A program made the position numbers and the translations under genes. The notes below the pieces were generated by a model. That model was not told where the DNA came from. It saw nothing but the letters and a program-made list of their open reading frames with translations, and did not search any database. From an uncultured Pseudomonadales bacterium (GTDB taxonomy: Bacteria; Pseudomonadota; Gammaproteobacteria; Pseudomonadales; Pseudohongiellaceae): 64,000 bases of DNA. Below are positions 9,083 through 18,616 of the stretch, one piece after another; position 1 is the first letter of the stretch; the number at the start of each line of letters is the position of its first letter. The stretch spans positions 126,501 to 190,500 of the forward strand of contig CASIAB010000009.1 in assembly GCA_949372635.1 (NCBI GenBank), read 5' to 3'.

Positions 9083-9975
9083 GTATCCAGAAAGCTCAGA
9101 ACAACAAAGCCTGGTTTATGGTGCTGCCAGTGCTGATCTTAGTTGCCATCAGCGCGATTATCCCGCTAATGACAGTGGTTAACTACTCCGTGCAGGATAC
9201 CTTTGGGAACAATGAATTTTTCTGGGTCGGCACGGAATGGTTTCAAGAGATACTCTCATCTGAACGATTTCATAACGCACTATTAAGAACTCTATTGTTT
9301 TCAGGTCTGATCCTAGCCATTGAAATTCCTTTGGGCATTTTGATCGCGCTGGCGATGCCAAAACGTGGCTGGGGCGCGTCCGTATGCCTAGTGCTAATGG
9401 CTCTGCCGCTGCTGATCCCCTGGAATGTGGTCGGAACCATATGGCAAGTGTTTGGAAGAGTAGATATCGGTCTGCTGGGCCATGGACTCGCCAGCCTTGG
9501 CATCGATTATAACTACACGCAAAATAACTTGGACGCTTGGCTGACGCTAATACTCATGGATGTCTGGCACTGGACCTCATTGGTCGTGCTGCTCTGCTAT
9601 TCAGGGCTCGTATCGATCCCCGAAGTTTACTACCAGGCAGCGCGTATCGATGGCGCCACACGTTGGGCGGTATTTCGCTTTATACAGCTGCCCAAGATAA
9701 AGCGCGTATTGCTGATCGCTGTTCTGCTGCGCTTCATGGATTCTTTCATGATCTACACCGAGCCGTTTGTGGTGACAGGTGGAGGGCCGGGTAATATCAC
9801 AACCTTCCTCTCTATTGATCTAGTGCAAATGGCGGTGGGTCAATTCGATCTTGGGCCCGCTGCGGCTATGTCGCTTATCTATTTCCTCATCATCCTTTTG
9901 GTTTGTTGGGTTTTTTACACGGTGATGACGAGCTACGACAATGACGAGCCGACCAGTGGCGGGGGTCCACAATAA
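9079..9975 (+). CDS. glpP: Glycerol ABC importer, permease GlpP
   Basis: Inner-membrane permease of the MalF/UgpA type with about six membrane helices and the EAA-type coupling loop YYQAARIDGATRWAVFRFI at roughly residues 185-203, which docks on the ATPase. The following LPKIKRVLLIAVLLRFMDSF segment is typical of this subfamily. It overlaps glpT by four bases and shares one base with glpQ (TAATG), indicating translational coupling. With GlpQ it forms the heterodimeric channel. Confidence 0.9.
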   Translation: MSIQKAQNNKAWFMVLPVLILVAISAIIPLMTVVNYSVQDTFGNNEFFWVGTEWFQEILSSERFHNALLRTLLFSGLILAIEIPLGILIALAMPKRGWGASVCLVLMALPLLIPWNVVGTIWQVFGRVDIGLLGHGLASLGIDYNYTQNNLDAWLTLILMDVWHWTSLVVLLCYSGLVSIPEVYYQAARIDGATRWAVFRFIQLPKIKRVLLIAVLLRFMDSFMIYTEPFVVTGGGPGNITTFLSIDLVQMAVGQFDLGPAAAMSLIYFLIILLVCWVFYTVMTSYDNDEPTSGGGPQ

Positions 9976-10796
9976 TGGCGATCTCGGCGAATAGCATGCT
10001 CAAGGTTAAGTTTACTGGGATAACCGCCTACATAGTTTTCTTGATGCTGCCTCTTTATTGGCTGCTGAACATGAGCTTTAAGACCAATCAGGAGATCCTG
10101 TCAACGTTTACGCTGTGGCCGCAGGACTTTACGCTGGACAACTACATCACCATTTTTACCGACTCGTCTTGGTACAACGGTTACATCAATTCGCTTACCT
10201 ATGTAGTGATGAACATGGTTATCGCCATCAGCGTTGCACTACCAGCTGCTTATGCATTCTCGCGCTATAAATTCTTGGGAGACAAGCATCTCTTCTTCTG
10301 GCTGCTTACCAATCGCATGGCGCCACCTGCGGTTTTTGTCCTGCCATTTTTTCAGTTGTATTCGGCCTTTGGCTTGATCGATACCCACATCGCAGTAGCC
10401 CTCGCTCACTGCCTGTTCAATGTGCCGTTGGCGGTTTGGATACTTGAAGGGTTCATGTCCGGCGTGCCGAAAGAGATAGACGAGACTGCCTACATCGATG
10501 GCTATTCGTTCCCGCGTTTCTTCGTTAAAATATTTACTCCACTTATCGGTTCGGGGATCGGTGTCGCCGCGTTTTTCTGTTTCATGTTTTCTTGGGTCGA
10601 GCTTCTCATTGCTCGCACTCTAACCGTCACCGATGCGAAGCCTATCAGTGCTGTTATGACGCGCACCGTTTCTGCCTCCGGTCTTGACTGGGGGGTTCTC
10701 GCTGCTGCGGGTATTCTCACAATTATTCCTGGTGCGTTGGTTATTTACTTCGTGAGAAATCACATAGCTAAGGGTTTTGCTTTGGGTCGTGTGTAG
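9975..10796 (+). CDS. glpQ: Glycerol ABC importer, permease GlpQ
   Basis: MalG/UgpE-type permease of 273 residues with about six helices. The coupling motif is PKEIDETAYIDGYSFPRFF near residues 160-178 and the protein ends in the short basic tail normal for this group. It starts at the ATG that overlaps the glpP stop by one base. The name follows the rhizobial glpSTPQV operon and is unrelated to the glycerophosphodiesterase GlpQ. Confidence 0.9.
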   Translation: MAISANSMLKVKFTGITAYIVFLMLPLYWLLNMSFKTNQEILSTFTLWPQDFTLDNYITIFTDSSWYNGYINSLTYVVMNMVIAISVALPAAYAFSRYKFLGDKHLFFWLLTNRMAPPAVFVLPFFQLYSAFGLIDTHIAVALAHCLFNVPLAVWILEGFMSGVPKEIDETAYIDGYSFPRFFVKIFTPLIGSGIGVAAFFCFMFSWVELLIARTLTVTDAKPISAVMTRTVSASGLDWGVLAAAGILTIIPGALVIYFVRNHIAKGFALGRV

Positions 10797-11095
10797 CCTG
10801 AGCTCAGTTAACCTTCTGGGCATACTGCGCGCTCGTATTACAAAGACCTTACTTTTTCAAAAGAAACGCTAAACTCTGAGAATTTCAGTTGGACTGTTGT
10901 AGGGTGCTAGTGGCGAACAATCCTAGCCGAGGGCTTGTAAGTGTCTAGTACGCTGTAGGCCAACGGCCGCATCTCAAAGATGCTGGTCCTCAAGCCTCTC
11001 AATGACTAATGCGATCCGGCGAATATTGGTATAGTCTTGGTCTGATCACGCATAATAATAATTTCTATCCCAGCACTGTGGAGCCCGAATTTTTT
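10797..11095 (+). other. Intergenic gap inside the glycerol operon
   Basis: A 299-base gap interrupts the otherwise tight operon. I see no gene and no clear intrinsic terminator. An in-frame upstream ATG at 11009 extends the following gene, but those residues do not look like part of the exported protein. The gap may hold a separate promoter for the metallohydrolase gene. Confidence 0.4.
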
Positions 11096-13621
11096 ATGAA
11101 GTCAATTCGCTTATATTCCCTAGTCCTATTCATCACTATGAGTTTCCTAAGTGTCGAGATCACAGCGCAGGCACGTTTCTATCCCGCTGCGCGTAGCGGT
11201 GGGAACTACATGCACAATTTTTATTTTCCGCCTTCGCCGAGTGCAACGCCGTGGGCCCCGGACTGGTCGCCCGATGGTGAGTGGATAGCAGTAGCGATGC
11301 AGGGAAGTATCTGGAAAGTTGACCCGGATACGGGGGGAGCCTATGAACTCACTTACAACGATGCATATCATTCCTCGCCGGATTGGTCCCCCGACGGGAG
11401 ATGGATAATCTATACAGCTGATTATGAGCACCAACGCATTCAGCTTGAAATTTTCAATACTGAGACTGGCGTGTCTCACACGCTAACCGACGACCAGGTT
11501 ATCTACACAGACCCGGTCTTTTCGCCCGACGGTACTAAAGTTGCCTATGTCTCTACCAACCCCAGTGGTTACTTCAATGTGTACGTTAGAGCAATCTCGG
11601 ACGGGCAATGGGCAGGCGAGCCTGTAGCCGTTAGCCGTGACAATGAATACGGTAGTAACAGACTCTATTTCGGCAGCGGCGACATGCATATCACGCCGGC
11701 ATGGCTGCCCGATGGCGATGAATTGCTGATCGTATCGAATAGAAATGTGCCGCTAGGCTCGGGCAATGTGCTGCGTGTACCAGCGGTAGAAGATGGAATT
11801 CTGCAGGCTACTACGGTTCTTGCCGAGCAGACTTTGTATCGTACGCGGCCGGATGTATCGATCGATGGGCGCCGCTTTGTTTATACCTCTACCAGTGGCT
11901 CTGCCGATCAATTCAATAATCTCTATGTGCAGCCAACTCAAGGCGGCGAGCCCTACAAGATGACATTTTTCCAGCACGATGCCTTTCATCCACGTTGGTC
12001 GCCAGATGGAGAATGGATTGCCTTTATATCTAATGAAGGAGGACTCCCTCAGTTACAACTGCTAGAGACGTATGGCGGTAAACTAATTCGTGTCGCGATA
12101 AGTGAATTGCATTTTAAACGTCCTATGGGATATCTGAAAGTTCGAGTTGTGGATAGCAGCGGCGGCGTCACGCATAATCGAGTTCACCTAGAGGCGTCTG
12201 ATAGGAAGTTCTACACGCCTAACGATGCGTATGCTCGCGCAGGTACTCGAGGCGATCAGATATTTCATAACGCCGGCGAATTTGAGCTAACTCTGCCCGT
12301 TGGTGAAGCTTCGCTAAATTTTGTAAGAGGGTTCGAGTATTTTCCACAAAGCATTGAGGTGGAAGTCGAAGAGGGGGAAGTCGCTCAGCTGACTGTTGAG
12401 TTGGAGCAGATGACGGACATGGGAGCGAAAGGTTGGTATAGCGCCTCAACCCACGTGCATGCAAACTACGGCGGCAATCTGCACAATACCCTAGAGAACT
12501 TAATGATGATGTCGCGCTCTGAGGATCAGGACTTGGTGCTCGAGCAAGTGGCAAATAAAGATAATCGCATTCTCGACTATCAATTCTTCGTGCCCGGCGG
12601 TGGGCAGCACCCTATCTCAGAGAAAGATCAGATTGTTGTGGTGGGTCAGGAATACAGGCCGCCATTCTACGGTCACGTGTTCATGTTTGGCATGCGCGAG
12701 CATTTAATCTCACCGTTTGTTACCGGCTATGAAGGTACTGCTGTTGAGAGCCTATATCCGAGTAACACAGACATGTTTCGTAAGGCGAAGGAGCAGGGCG
12801 CTATAACGGGCTATGTGCACCCCTACCTAGGAGAGGAGGACCCACTTGAAGGGAATCTAGGCGGCGGCAAGGGATTCATGGTGGATGCGGCCTTGGGCAC
12901 TGCCGATGCATTGGAGTGGTCGGATTCTGCGACATCGGGTTTCTACCCGCTGTATGCGGTCTGGAATAACGGTCTGCGCGTAACGGCAACAGGTGGTGAA
13001 GACTCGATATCGTCACTGCATCGTAGCAAGCTGATTGGCTCCTATCGCACCTATGTCTTCACCGGAAACCTCGGCCTGAATATGGATGCCTGGTTTACAG
13101 GGTTAAAGCGGGGCCGTGCCTTCGTTAGTTCTGGCCCTCTGCTGGAGATGCAAGTTGGCAACTCATTGCCTGGCGACACAGTTCAACTACCCGCTGGCGG
13201 TGGTGAGATAACAATCTCTGGGCGCCTACGTTCTATCACAGAGCTTAAAGATTTGGTACTCGTGTGCAATGGCGAACTCGTTGAGACTTTTCCGCTACGC
13301 AGAAATAAGAATAGCCTGAATATTTCCTTCGAGCATTCAATTGACCGAAGCGGTTGGTGTCATCTGCGTACAGAAGGGGAAAGAGATCAGCGTTTTCCTT
13401 TAGACGTCGGTTATGTGCAGGCATTCACTAATCCAATATGGTTTCAAGTAGGCGATCAGCCAATTCGAAACCCGCAATCGGTTGACTATGCGATCCGCTG
13501 GATCGATAAACTGCAAGCACTCGCCGATGCATGGCCAGGTTGGCGTTCCGAGACTGAGAAGGCTCACGTCTTCGCACAGTTCGAGGAGGCCCGTCAGATC
13601 TATAGGAGTAAACTCAACTAG
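11096..13621 (+). CDS. Exported TolB-like propeller / CehA-McbA-type metallohydrolase
   Basis: ATG 11096 begins a clear Sec signal peptide ending near VEITAQA, so I prefer it over the in-frame ATG at 11009. The first half has about six PD40/TolB blades, each with a W/F-S-P-D-G-type turn (for example PDWSPDGEWIAVA, PDWSPDGRWIIYT, PVFSPDGTKVAYV, PRWSPDGEWIAFI). A linker domain follows, then a PHP-like metallohydrolase domain: STHVHANYGG (H-x-H metal ligands), GYVHPYLGEED, ATGGEDSISS and RGRAFVSSGP, as in CehA/McbA proteins. The substrate is unknown. Its position between glpQ and DUF2160/glpV suggests it acts in the periplasm on something related to glycerol supply; that is inference. 841 residues. 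Confidence 0.75.
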   Translation: MKSIRLYSLVLFITMSFLSVEITAQARFYPAARSGGNYMHNFYFPPSPSATPWAPDWSPDGEWIAVAMQGSIWKVDPDTGGAYELTYNDAYHSSPDWSPDGRWIIYTADYEHQRIQLEIFNTETGVSHTLTDDQVIYTDPVFSPDGTKVAYVSTNPSGYFNVYVRAISDGQWAGEPVAVSRDNEYGSNRLYFGSGDMHITPAWLPDGDELLIVSNRNVPLGSGNVLRVPAVEDGILQATTVLAEQTLYRTRPDVSIDGRRFVYTSTSGSADQFNNLYVQPTQGGEPYKMTFFQHDAFHPRWSPDGEWIAFISNEGGLPQLQLLETYGGKLIRVAISELHFKRPMGYLKVRVVDSSGGVTHNRVHLEASDRKFYTPNDAYARAGTRGDQIFHNAGEFELTLPVGEASLNFVRGFEYFPQSIEVEVEEGEVAQLTVELEQMTDMGAKGWYSASTHVHANYGGNLHNTLENLMMMSRSEDQDLVLEQVANKDNRILDYQFFVPGGGQHPISEKDQIVVVGQEYRPPFYGHVFMFGMREHLISPFVTGYEGTAVESLYPSNTDMFRKAKEQGAITGYVHPYLGEEDPLEGNLGGGKGFMVDAALGTADALEWSDSATSGFYPLYAVWNNGLRVTATGGEDSISSLHRSKLIGSYRTYVFTGNLGLNMDAWFTGLKRGRAFVSSGPLLEMQVGNSLPGDTVQLPAGGGEITISGRLRSITELKDLVLVCNGELVETFPLRRNKNSLNISFEHSIDRSGWCHLRTEGERDQRFPLDVGYVQAFTNPIWFQVGDQPIRNPQSVDYAIRWIDKLQALADAWPGWRSETEKAHVFAQFEEARQIYRSKLN

Positions 13622-13721
13622 CCGTTAGTTCTGCGGCATATAAACAATTGGGGTGAGGGTGAAATTTTGCTAAGCTCAAGCTTCTCAAAATACCGATAAA
13701 ACCGCAGATTAGAAGGTATCA

Positions 13722-14003
13722 ATGGATCTCTCTTGGATGGCTTGGACGCAGCCCACGGCGATATTCTTCGCAGTGATAGCCTCGCTGCTTCTTACTATGT
13801 CGATCTGGGAATATTTTAGCCCGGGTGGTGGCCCACGTCTCGGTATTCTTCGCTTCGAAACCACCCGCGGAGACAGATTTTTCGTCTCTCTGCTTGGTAG
13901 TGCGTTTATTTGTATGGCTTGGTTGACCCTGGTGGGTTTGAACCTGTGGTGGGGTCTTGCTGCATGCTTAGTCTATACCTTGTTGGTTTTTCGCTTCGTT
14001 TAG
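13722..14003 (+). CDS. DUF2160 small membrane protein of the glycerol importer
   Basis: A 93-residue protein with three hydrophobic segments, WTQPTAIFFAVIASLLL at the start and a TRGDRFF loop before the second helix. This matches DUF2160, which is regularly found between the permease genes and the substrate-binding gene of glycerol ABC operons. It probably assists or modulates the permease complex; the exact role is not known to me. It lies 65 bases before glpV. Confidence 0.85.
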   Translation: MDLSWMAWTQPTAIFFAVIASLLLTMSIWEYFSPGGGPRLGILRFETTRGDRFFVSLLGSAFICMAWLTLVGLNLWWGLAACLVYTLLVFRFV

Positions 14004-14068
14004 AGAAGAAAATTTTGCAGTGCGGTGCGCAGTGAGTCGTTGTTGAAATTAATTAGAAGGGGTCTTGC

Positions 14069-15709
14069 ATGATTACTCGTCAACTAAGGTTTCCAAAAAT
14101 AAGGTTTTCAAAAACGCTGCTGAGCTGCGCGATATTTTTATCAACGATAGCGACAAGCTCTGCCGATGTTGAAGATGCGCAGCGGTGGCTTTCTGAGTTT
14201 CAGCCCTCCACACTTGACTCTGAACAGCAGCTTGCAGAGATGCAGTGGTTTATCGACGCGGCACGACCATTCGCGGGAATGGAAATCAAAGTGGTTTCAG
14301 AGACCATTACGACCCATGAGTATGAAGCGCAGGTGTTAGCAAAGGCGTTCACGGAGATCACTGGCATTCAGGTCACTCACGATTTGATAGGCGAGGGCGA
14401 TGTAGTAGAAAAGCTGCAGACGCAGATGCAATCGGGTGAAAATATCTACGATGCTTACGTGAATGATTCAGACTTGATAGGCACACACTTTCGTTACCAG
14501 CAAGTTCGTAACCTGAGCGACTGGATGGTGGGAGAGGCAGACGATGTCACTTCGCCTACATTAGATTTAGAAGATTTTATCGGTATTTCCTTTACCACCG
14601 GCCCAGATGGGAAAATCTATCAATTGCCAGATCAGCAATTCGCTAATCTCTACTGGTTTCGATACGACTGGTTCACTGATCCCGATCTGAAACAGCAGTT
14701 CAGTGCTAAGTACGGCTATGAGCTGGGAGTGCCGGTGAACTGGTCTGCCTATGAGGATATCGCTGAATTCTTTAGTAACGATGTCGGCGAGATCGATGGG
14801 CAGATAGTTTATGGGCACATGGATTACGGTAAGAAGGATCCGTCTCTTGGCTGGCGCTTCACTGATGCCTGGCTGTCTATGGCCGGTGCTGGAGACAAGG
14901 GTATTCCTAATGGTCTTCCTGTAGATGAATGGGGTCTTAGAGTTGATGGCTGTCGTCCCGTGGGTTCGACTGTCGAGCGCGGAGGTGCGACTGATGGGCC
15001 AGCTGCAGTATATTCCGTAACTAAATATGTAGATTGGCTTCAGCGCTACGCACCGCCCGAGGCTGCTGGCATGGTATTCAGCGAGGCAGGCCCAGTTCCT
15101 GCGCAGGGTAATATCGCACAGCAAATTTTTTGGTATACGACTTTTACCGCAGACATGGTTCTGCCAGGTCTACCGGTAATGAATGACGATGGCACGCCTA
15201 AGTGGCGTATGGCGCCTTCGCCCCACGGAGCTTACTGGGAAGAAGGGCAGAAGCTGGGCTATCAAGATACTGGTGCCTGGACATTGATGAAGTCGACGCC
15301 GGTAGACAGGGCAAAGGCTGCATGGCTGTATGCCCAGTTCGTTACCTCGAAAACGGTCTCTCTAAAGAAGAGCCATGTAGGACTCACCATTATTCGCGAT
15401 TCAGATATCCGGCATGAGAGTTTCAGTGAACGCTCGGTGGAGCTCGGCGGATTGGTAGAGTTTTATCGCTCACCTGCCCGTGTGCAGTGGACACCTACAG
15501 GCACTAACGTGCCGGATTATCCACGACTGGCGCAGCTTTGGTGGCAGAACATCGGTGATGCCTCCTCTGGCGCCAAGACTCCGCAAGAAGCGCTGACGGC
15601 TCTTGCTGTGGCCCAAGAACGCCTGATGCAGAGGTTAGAGCGAGCTGACGTATTGGGTGATTGTGGGCCTCGACTGAATGAGGCCGCAGAGCCGAGAGTA
15701 TTGGCTTAG
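14069..15709 (+). CDS. glpV: Glycerol ABC importer, periplasmic binding protein GlpV
   Basis: A 546-residue extracytoplasmic solute-binding protein. The N-terminus has a basic start, a hydrophobic core and a cleavage region near ATSSADVEDA. The mature part has the type-1 sugar-binding layout, with AKAFTEITGIQVTH near residue 90 and YDAYVNDSDLIGTHFR. It is longer than ordinary maltose-type binding proteins, as expected for GlpV. It captures glycerol in the periplasm and delivers it to GlpPQ. GAAGGGG lies before the ATG. It is the last gene of the operon. Confidence 0.9.
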   Translation: MITRQLRFPKIRFSKTLLSCAIFLSTIATSSADVEDAQRWLSEFQPSTLDSEQQLAEMQWFIDAARPFAGMEIKVVSETITTHEYEAQVLAKAFTEITGIQVTHDLIGEGDVVEKLQTQMQSGENIYDAYVNDSDLIGTHFRYQQVRNLSDWMVGEADDVTSPTLDLEDFIGISFTTGPDGKIYQLPDQQFANLYWFRYDWFTDPDLKQQFSAKYGYELGVPVNWSAYEDIAEFFSNDVGEIDGQIVYGHMDYGKKDPSLGWRFTDAWLSMAGAGDKGIPNGLPVDEWGLRVDGCRPVGSTVERGGATDGPAAVYSVTKYVDWLQRYAPPEAAGMVFSEAGPVPAQGNIAQQIFWYTTFTADMVLPGLPVMNDDGTPKWRMAPSPHGAYWEEGQKLGYQDTGAWTLMKSTPVDRAKAAWLYAQFVTSKTVSLKKSHVGLTIIRDSDIRHESFSERSVELGGLVEFYRSPARVQWTPTGTNVPDYPRLAQLWWQNIGDASSGAKTPQEALTALAVAQERLMQRLERADVLGDCGPRLNEAAEPRVLA

Positions 15710-15732
15710 CCAGCCCGGTGCGCCTAAGCCAA
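15701..15732 (+). terminator. Stem-loop at the end of glpV
   Basis: Perfect nine-base arms TTGGCTTAG (15701-15709) and CTAAGCCAA (15724-15732) enclose a GC-rich 14-base loop and overlap the stop codon. No T run follows, so it may be a 3' stabilising hairpin rather than a strong intrinsic terminator. Confidence 0.45.
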
Positions 15733-15835
15733 AGTTAGCTAATGAGAAGCCGCAAGGCATAACCATTGACTATGACGAGCTAGTTAGTTCTTGGCAATAA
15801 GCTTTTCTTTGCAATGTAAGTAATATGGAGGATTC

Positions 15836-17236
15836 ATGAACCGAAACATTTGGAATCTAATTCAACTCGCAGCTGCATTGCTTCTATTCGCCAATCAGGC
15901 GGTTGCACAGGTGCCGTCGGCTACCATCAGTGGCCCAATTCCTGCGGATAAAGCAGGCAGCGGAACTCTCAATACTATCTACAGTGCGAGCGCGATTGAA
16001 CTAGACGCTGTTGGCTATGTAGAGGAAGAGTATTTCATCCAGGGCAGGGCGAATCGCTACAGCGATTCGGAGTTAGAGAATGCTTCTATTGTCGATAGCG
16101 ACCATAGCTACAAGACGCGTCTCATAGTGCGCCGGCCCGAAGCCTCTGCATTTAACGGCATCGTCATCGTCGAATGGATAAACGTAACTGGTGGTCCGGA
16201 TAAAGATATTGATTGGTGGCAGTCAGGTAGTCATTTCATTCGTAATGGATATGCCTATGTTGTAGTTTCGGCTCAACAGATGGGTATCGATACTATGAAG
16301 CAGTGGAGCGATGCTCGCTACGGGTCATTAGATGTAACTCATGATGGCATGGCGACTCGAGACGAGCTTTCTTACGATATATTCTCCGCTGTTGGAAAAG
16401 CTATATATAGAGTTGGCGATTCCCCAGCTAACGGCGAATTGGATCTTCTAGATGGGCTCAGGGCCGAGCAGATCATCGCCACCGGTCATTCTCAGTCGGC
16501 AAGCCGCCTCGCGACCTACCTCAACAACGTACATCCTTTAGACCCAGTCTACGACGGCGTGATGGTGCATGGCGGCGGCGGGCGGATTAGAGACGATCAG
16601 CCTGTAAAGATTTTTAAGATCATGGCAGAGACGGACATGCCGCGTCGAGCGGCATCACCACAGCCGGATACCGACACGTTTCGCCAGTGGGAAGTAGCAG
16701 GTAGTTCTCACGTAGATATACCTTTCGAGATCGAATACGGCAAAGTTAGAAACTTACGTGAGAGGCTGTCACTAGAAAATGTGCAGCCACGAGATCAAGG
16801 CTGTGACTTGCCAGCCTATAGTCGCGTACCCTTCCGGGATGTCATGAATGCTGCGTTCGAGCATCTGGTCGTATGGATTCGCGATGATATAGCGCCACCG
16901 ACAGCCGAGCCGTTGCAACTCCGGCGTATGATGCCAGAAGTGGAATTTGCCCGCGATGAATACGGCAATGTGCTAGGTGGTATTCGTCTCGCGGAGCACG
17001 TTGTCGCTACGGCGAAGAATACGGGCATGAATAATGGTAGTAATCGTTTCTGCTTTCTCTATGGCTCGCATCAGCCCTTCGATCAAGCAACGCTAGATAC
17101 GCTCTACCCTAATCACAACGCTTACGTGGATGCTGTTAGAGAAGTAGCTAAGCAGAATGTTGCGGATGGTTATATCTTGCCACTAGCGGCGCAGCAGACG
17201 ATTCGCAAAGCACAAGATTCAGATATAGGCCGCTAG
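15836..17236 (+). CDS. Exported alpha/beta-hydrolase domain protein
   Basis: A Sec signal peptide (cleavage near NQAVAQ) is followed by a large alpha/beta-hydrolase domain of the type annotated simply as 'alpha/beta hydrolase domain-containing protein'. The nucleophile elbow is GHSQS with Ser219. Supporting blocks are IVEWINVTGG and an SSHVDIP region that may supply the catalytic His. It is an exported esterase or amidase of unknown substrate. TATGGAGG lies ten bases before the ATG. It appears to be transcribed alone, after the glycerol operon. Confidence 0.75.
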   Translation: MNRNIWNLIQLAAALLLFANQAVAQVPSATISGPIPADKAGSGTLNTIYSASAIELDAVGYVEEEYFIQGRANRYSDSELENASIVDSDHSYKTRLIVRRPEASAFNGIVIVEWINVTGGPDKDIDWWQSGSHFIRNGYAYVVVSAQQMGIDTMKQWSDARYGSLDVTHDGMATRDELSYDIFSAVGKAIYRVGDSPANGELDLLDGLRAEQIIATGHSQSASRLATYLNNVHPLDPVYDGVMVHGGGGRIRDDQPVKIFKIMAETDMPRRAASPQPDTDTFRQWEVAGSSHVDIPFEIEYGKVRNLRERLSLENVQPRDQGCDLPAYSRVPFRDVMNAAFEHLVVWIRDDIAPPTAEPLQLRRMMPEVEFARDEYGNVLGGIRLAEHVVATAKNTGMNNGSNRFCFLYGSHQPFDQATLDTLYPNHNAYVDAVREVAKQNVADGYILPLAAQQTIRKAQDSDIGR

Positions 17237-17389
17237 TGGTATGCAGTTTGCGGGGATTCCTCCGACGCCGTCTATATGCTGAATCTACTTCGATTTCAAG
17301 ACGACGGAGGAGAGGTCCGATACCGCGATTATGGAGCGCATGTTGGCCCTATAGTCCACAAGGACAGTGGGGCTCTGTCGTCTTATGTA

Positions 17390-17435
17390 TGGTGCCGAAG
17401 GACGGAATCGAACCACTGACCCGAGGATTTTCAGT
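17390..17435 (-). pseudogene. tRNA-Phe 3' half (fragment)
   Basis: Read on the minus strand, this 46-base segment is the 3' part of a tRNA-Phe: anticodon loop with GAA (ACTGAAAAT), 3' anticodon arm TCCTC, T loop GGTTCGATTCC and acceptor CTTCGGCACCA with the encoded CCA. The 5' half (acceptor GCCGAAG, D arm) is absent; what lies beyond 17435 cannot pair with the 3' anticodon arm. Base pair 49-65 of the T stem is mismatched and pair 50-64 is a wobble. Such 3' halves are typical of attachment-site duplications left by integrating elements. The rest of the 17237-17573 gap holds no gene. Confidence 0.75.
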
Positions 17436-17573
17436 AGACTGCGTGAACGATATTCCCTTTAGATCAATAAATTGCAACTGCGAAAACATTGATCTTTAGT
17501 GTTTTTAGATTGATTCTTTTCAAGCTAAACCGGTTTGAAAAGCCAGATCAACATATAAATCAGGAAGAAATCA

Positions 17574-18575
17574 ATGATAAAGAAACTAGCGGTTCTTACA
17601 ACGCTATTTCTAATTGTCTATCTGCCAGCCCTGACAATCGCCCAAGATGACATTCCGCGTACAAGTTCAGGCAAGCCGGATTTCAGTGGTAACTACGACA
17701 TCTCAACCCTGACTCCGCTTGAGCGTCCAAGCGAATTCGGTGATCGACTGGTCTTGAGCCCGGAAGAAGTTCAGGCAATTAGAGATAGGGAGATGGATGC
17801 GCGATCACGCGGTTCCAGCGTGAGCGATCCCGATCGCGCCGCGCCAGCGCGGGGTGCCGATGTTGGTAACTACAACGATTTCTGGTATCAGCGCGGTAAT
17901 GACGGTTTCAGTATTGATGGTCAGTACCGAACGTCCATCCTGACTTATCCTGAAAATGGACGGTTCCCCGCCCTAACGGTCGAGGGGGAAGCCAAGGCTG
18001 ACAAAGCTCCAAAGTTCTCCTGGCCAGAACAGGACGCTGCTTGGTGGCTGGAAACGGGTGATCAACCTTACGATGGTCCTGAAAACTTTACCTTGTCGGT
18101 TCGCTGCATATTTACCTGAACTCGACGGTACCTGCCCGGCCGACGGTTTACAAAATCTAAAAACGATCGTACAAACCGATGATTATCTAATGCTCTATGT
18201 CGAGTGGATGCATTGGGCTCGAATTGTTCGCATAGATGACGAGCAGCATAATTCTCCCGTTCTAGCGACTTTCGACGGGGATTCTATTGGCTGGTGGGAG
18301 GGTGACACCTTGTCGTAGAAACAATGAATTTTTTGGATCAGCCTGGTCAGCCGGCAGATCGTCGTTTGCTTGAACGCTTTAGTCCAAGCACTAATGGTAG
18401 TTTGATATATAGCTTTACGATGGAAGACGCCGACTATACCGATTCTTTTAGTGGCGAAATGGTGTGGCCTAAGTCAGATCAGATTCCCTATGAGTATGCT
18501 TGTCACGAAGGCAACCACTCGATGATTGGCACGCTGGCAGGAGCGCGGGTTCAGGAAAAAGAACTCAGGGAATAG
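17574..18575 (+). pseudogene. Frameshifted GxPDLxG-family exported protein
   Basis: Three frames together make one protein homologous to the intact copies at 29919-30968 and 60389-61384. Frame one (17574 to about 18110) has a signal peptide, SGKPDFSGNYD, the YNDFW block and ends at SVRCI. The reading then continues one frame over with DYLMLYVEWMHWARIVRIDD and WWEGDTL (to about 18315). A single missing G in TTGTCGTAG restores the original frame, giving VVETMNF, ERFSPS and ACHEGNHS. The +1 and -1 indels are about 200 bases apart. Either the gene is dead or the assembly has two errors. A good ribosome site (AGGAAGAAA) remains. Confidence 0.85.
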
Positions 18576-18599
18576 CAGAAGAGGCAATGAATAAGAAGT

Positions 18600-18616
18600 A
18601 GGCTCAGGCCTTTTTT
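18600..18616 (+). terminator. Short hairpin plus T run
   Basis: AGGC-TCAG-GCCT (18600-18611) is followed by TTTTTT. The stem is only four base pairs, so it is a weak intrinsic terminator, but it is well placed 25 bases after the pseudogene stop. Confidence 0.4.

Noticed and set aside
14567-15124. Open frame of 185 codons antisense to glpV
   Set aside because: It lies wholly inside a well-supported gene and its product has no recognisable feature.
17236-17499. Open reading frame of 87 codons on the plus strand
   Set aside because: It runs through the complement of a tRNA-Phe fragment and its protein (for example GIEPLTRGFSV) is the usual artefact of translating a tRNA backwards.
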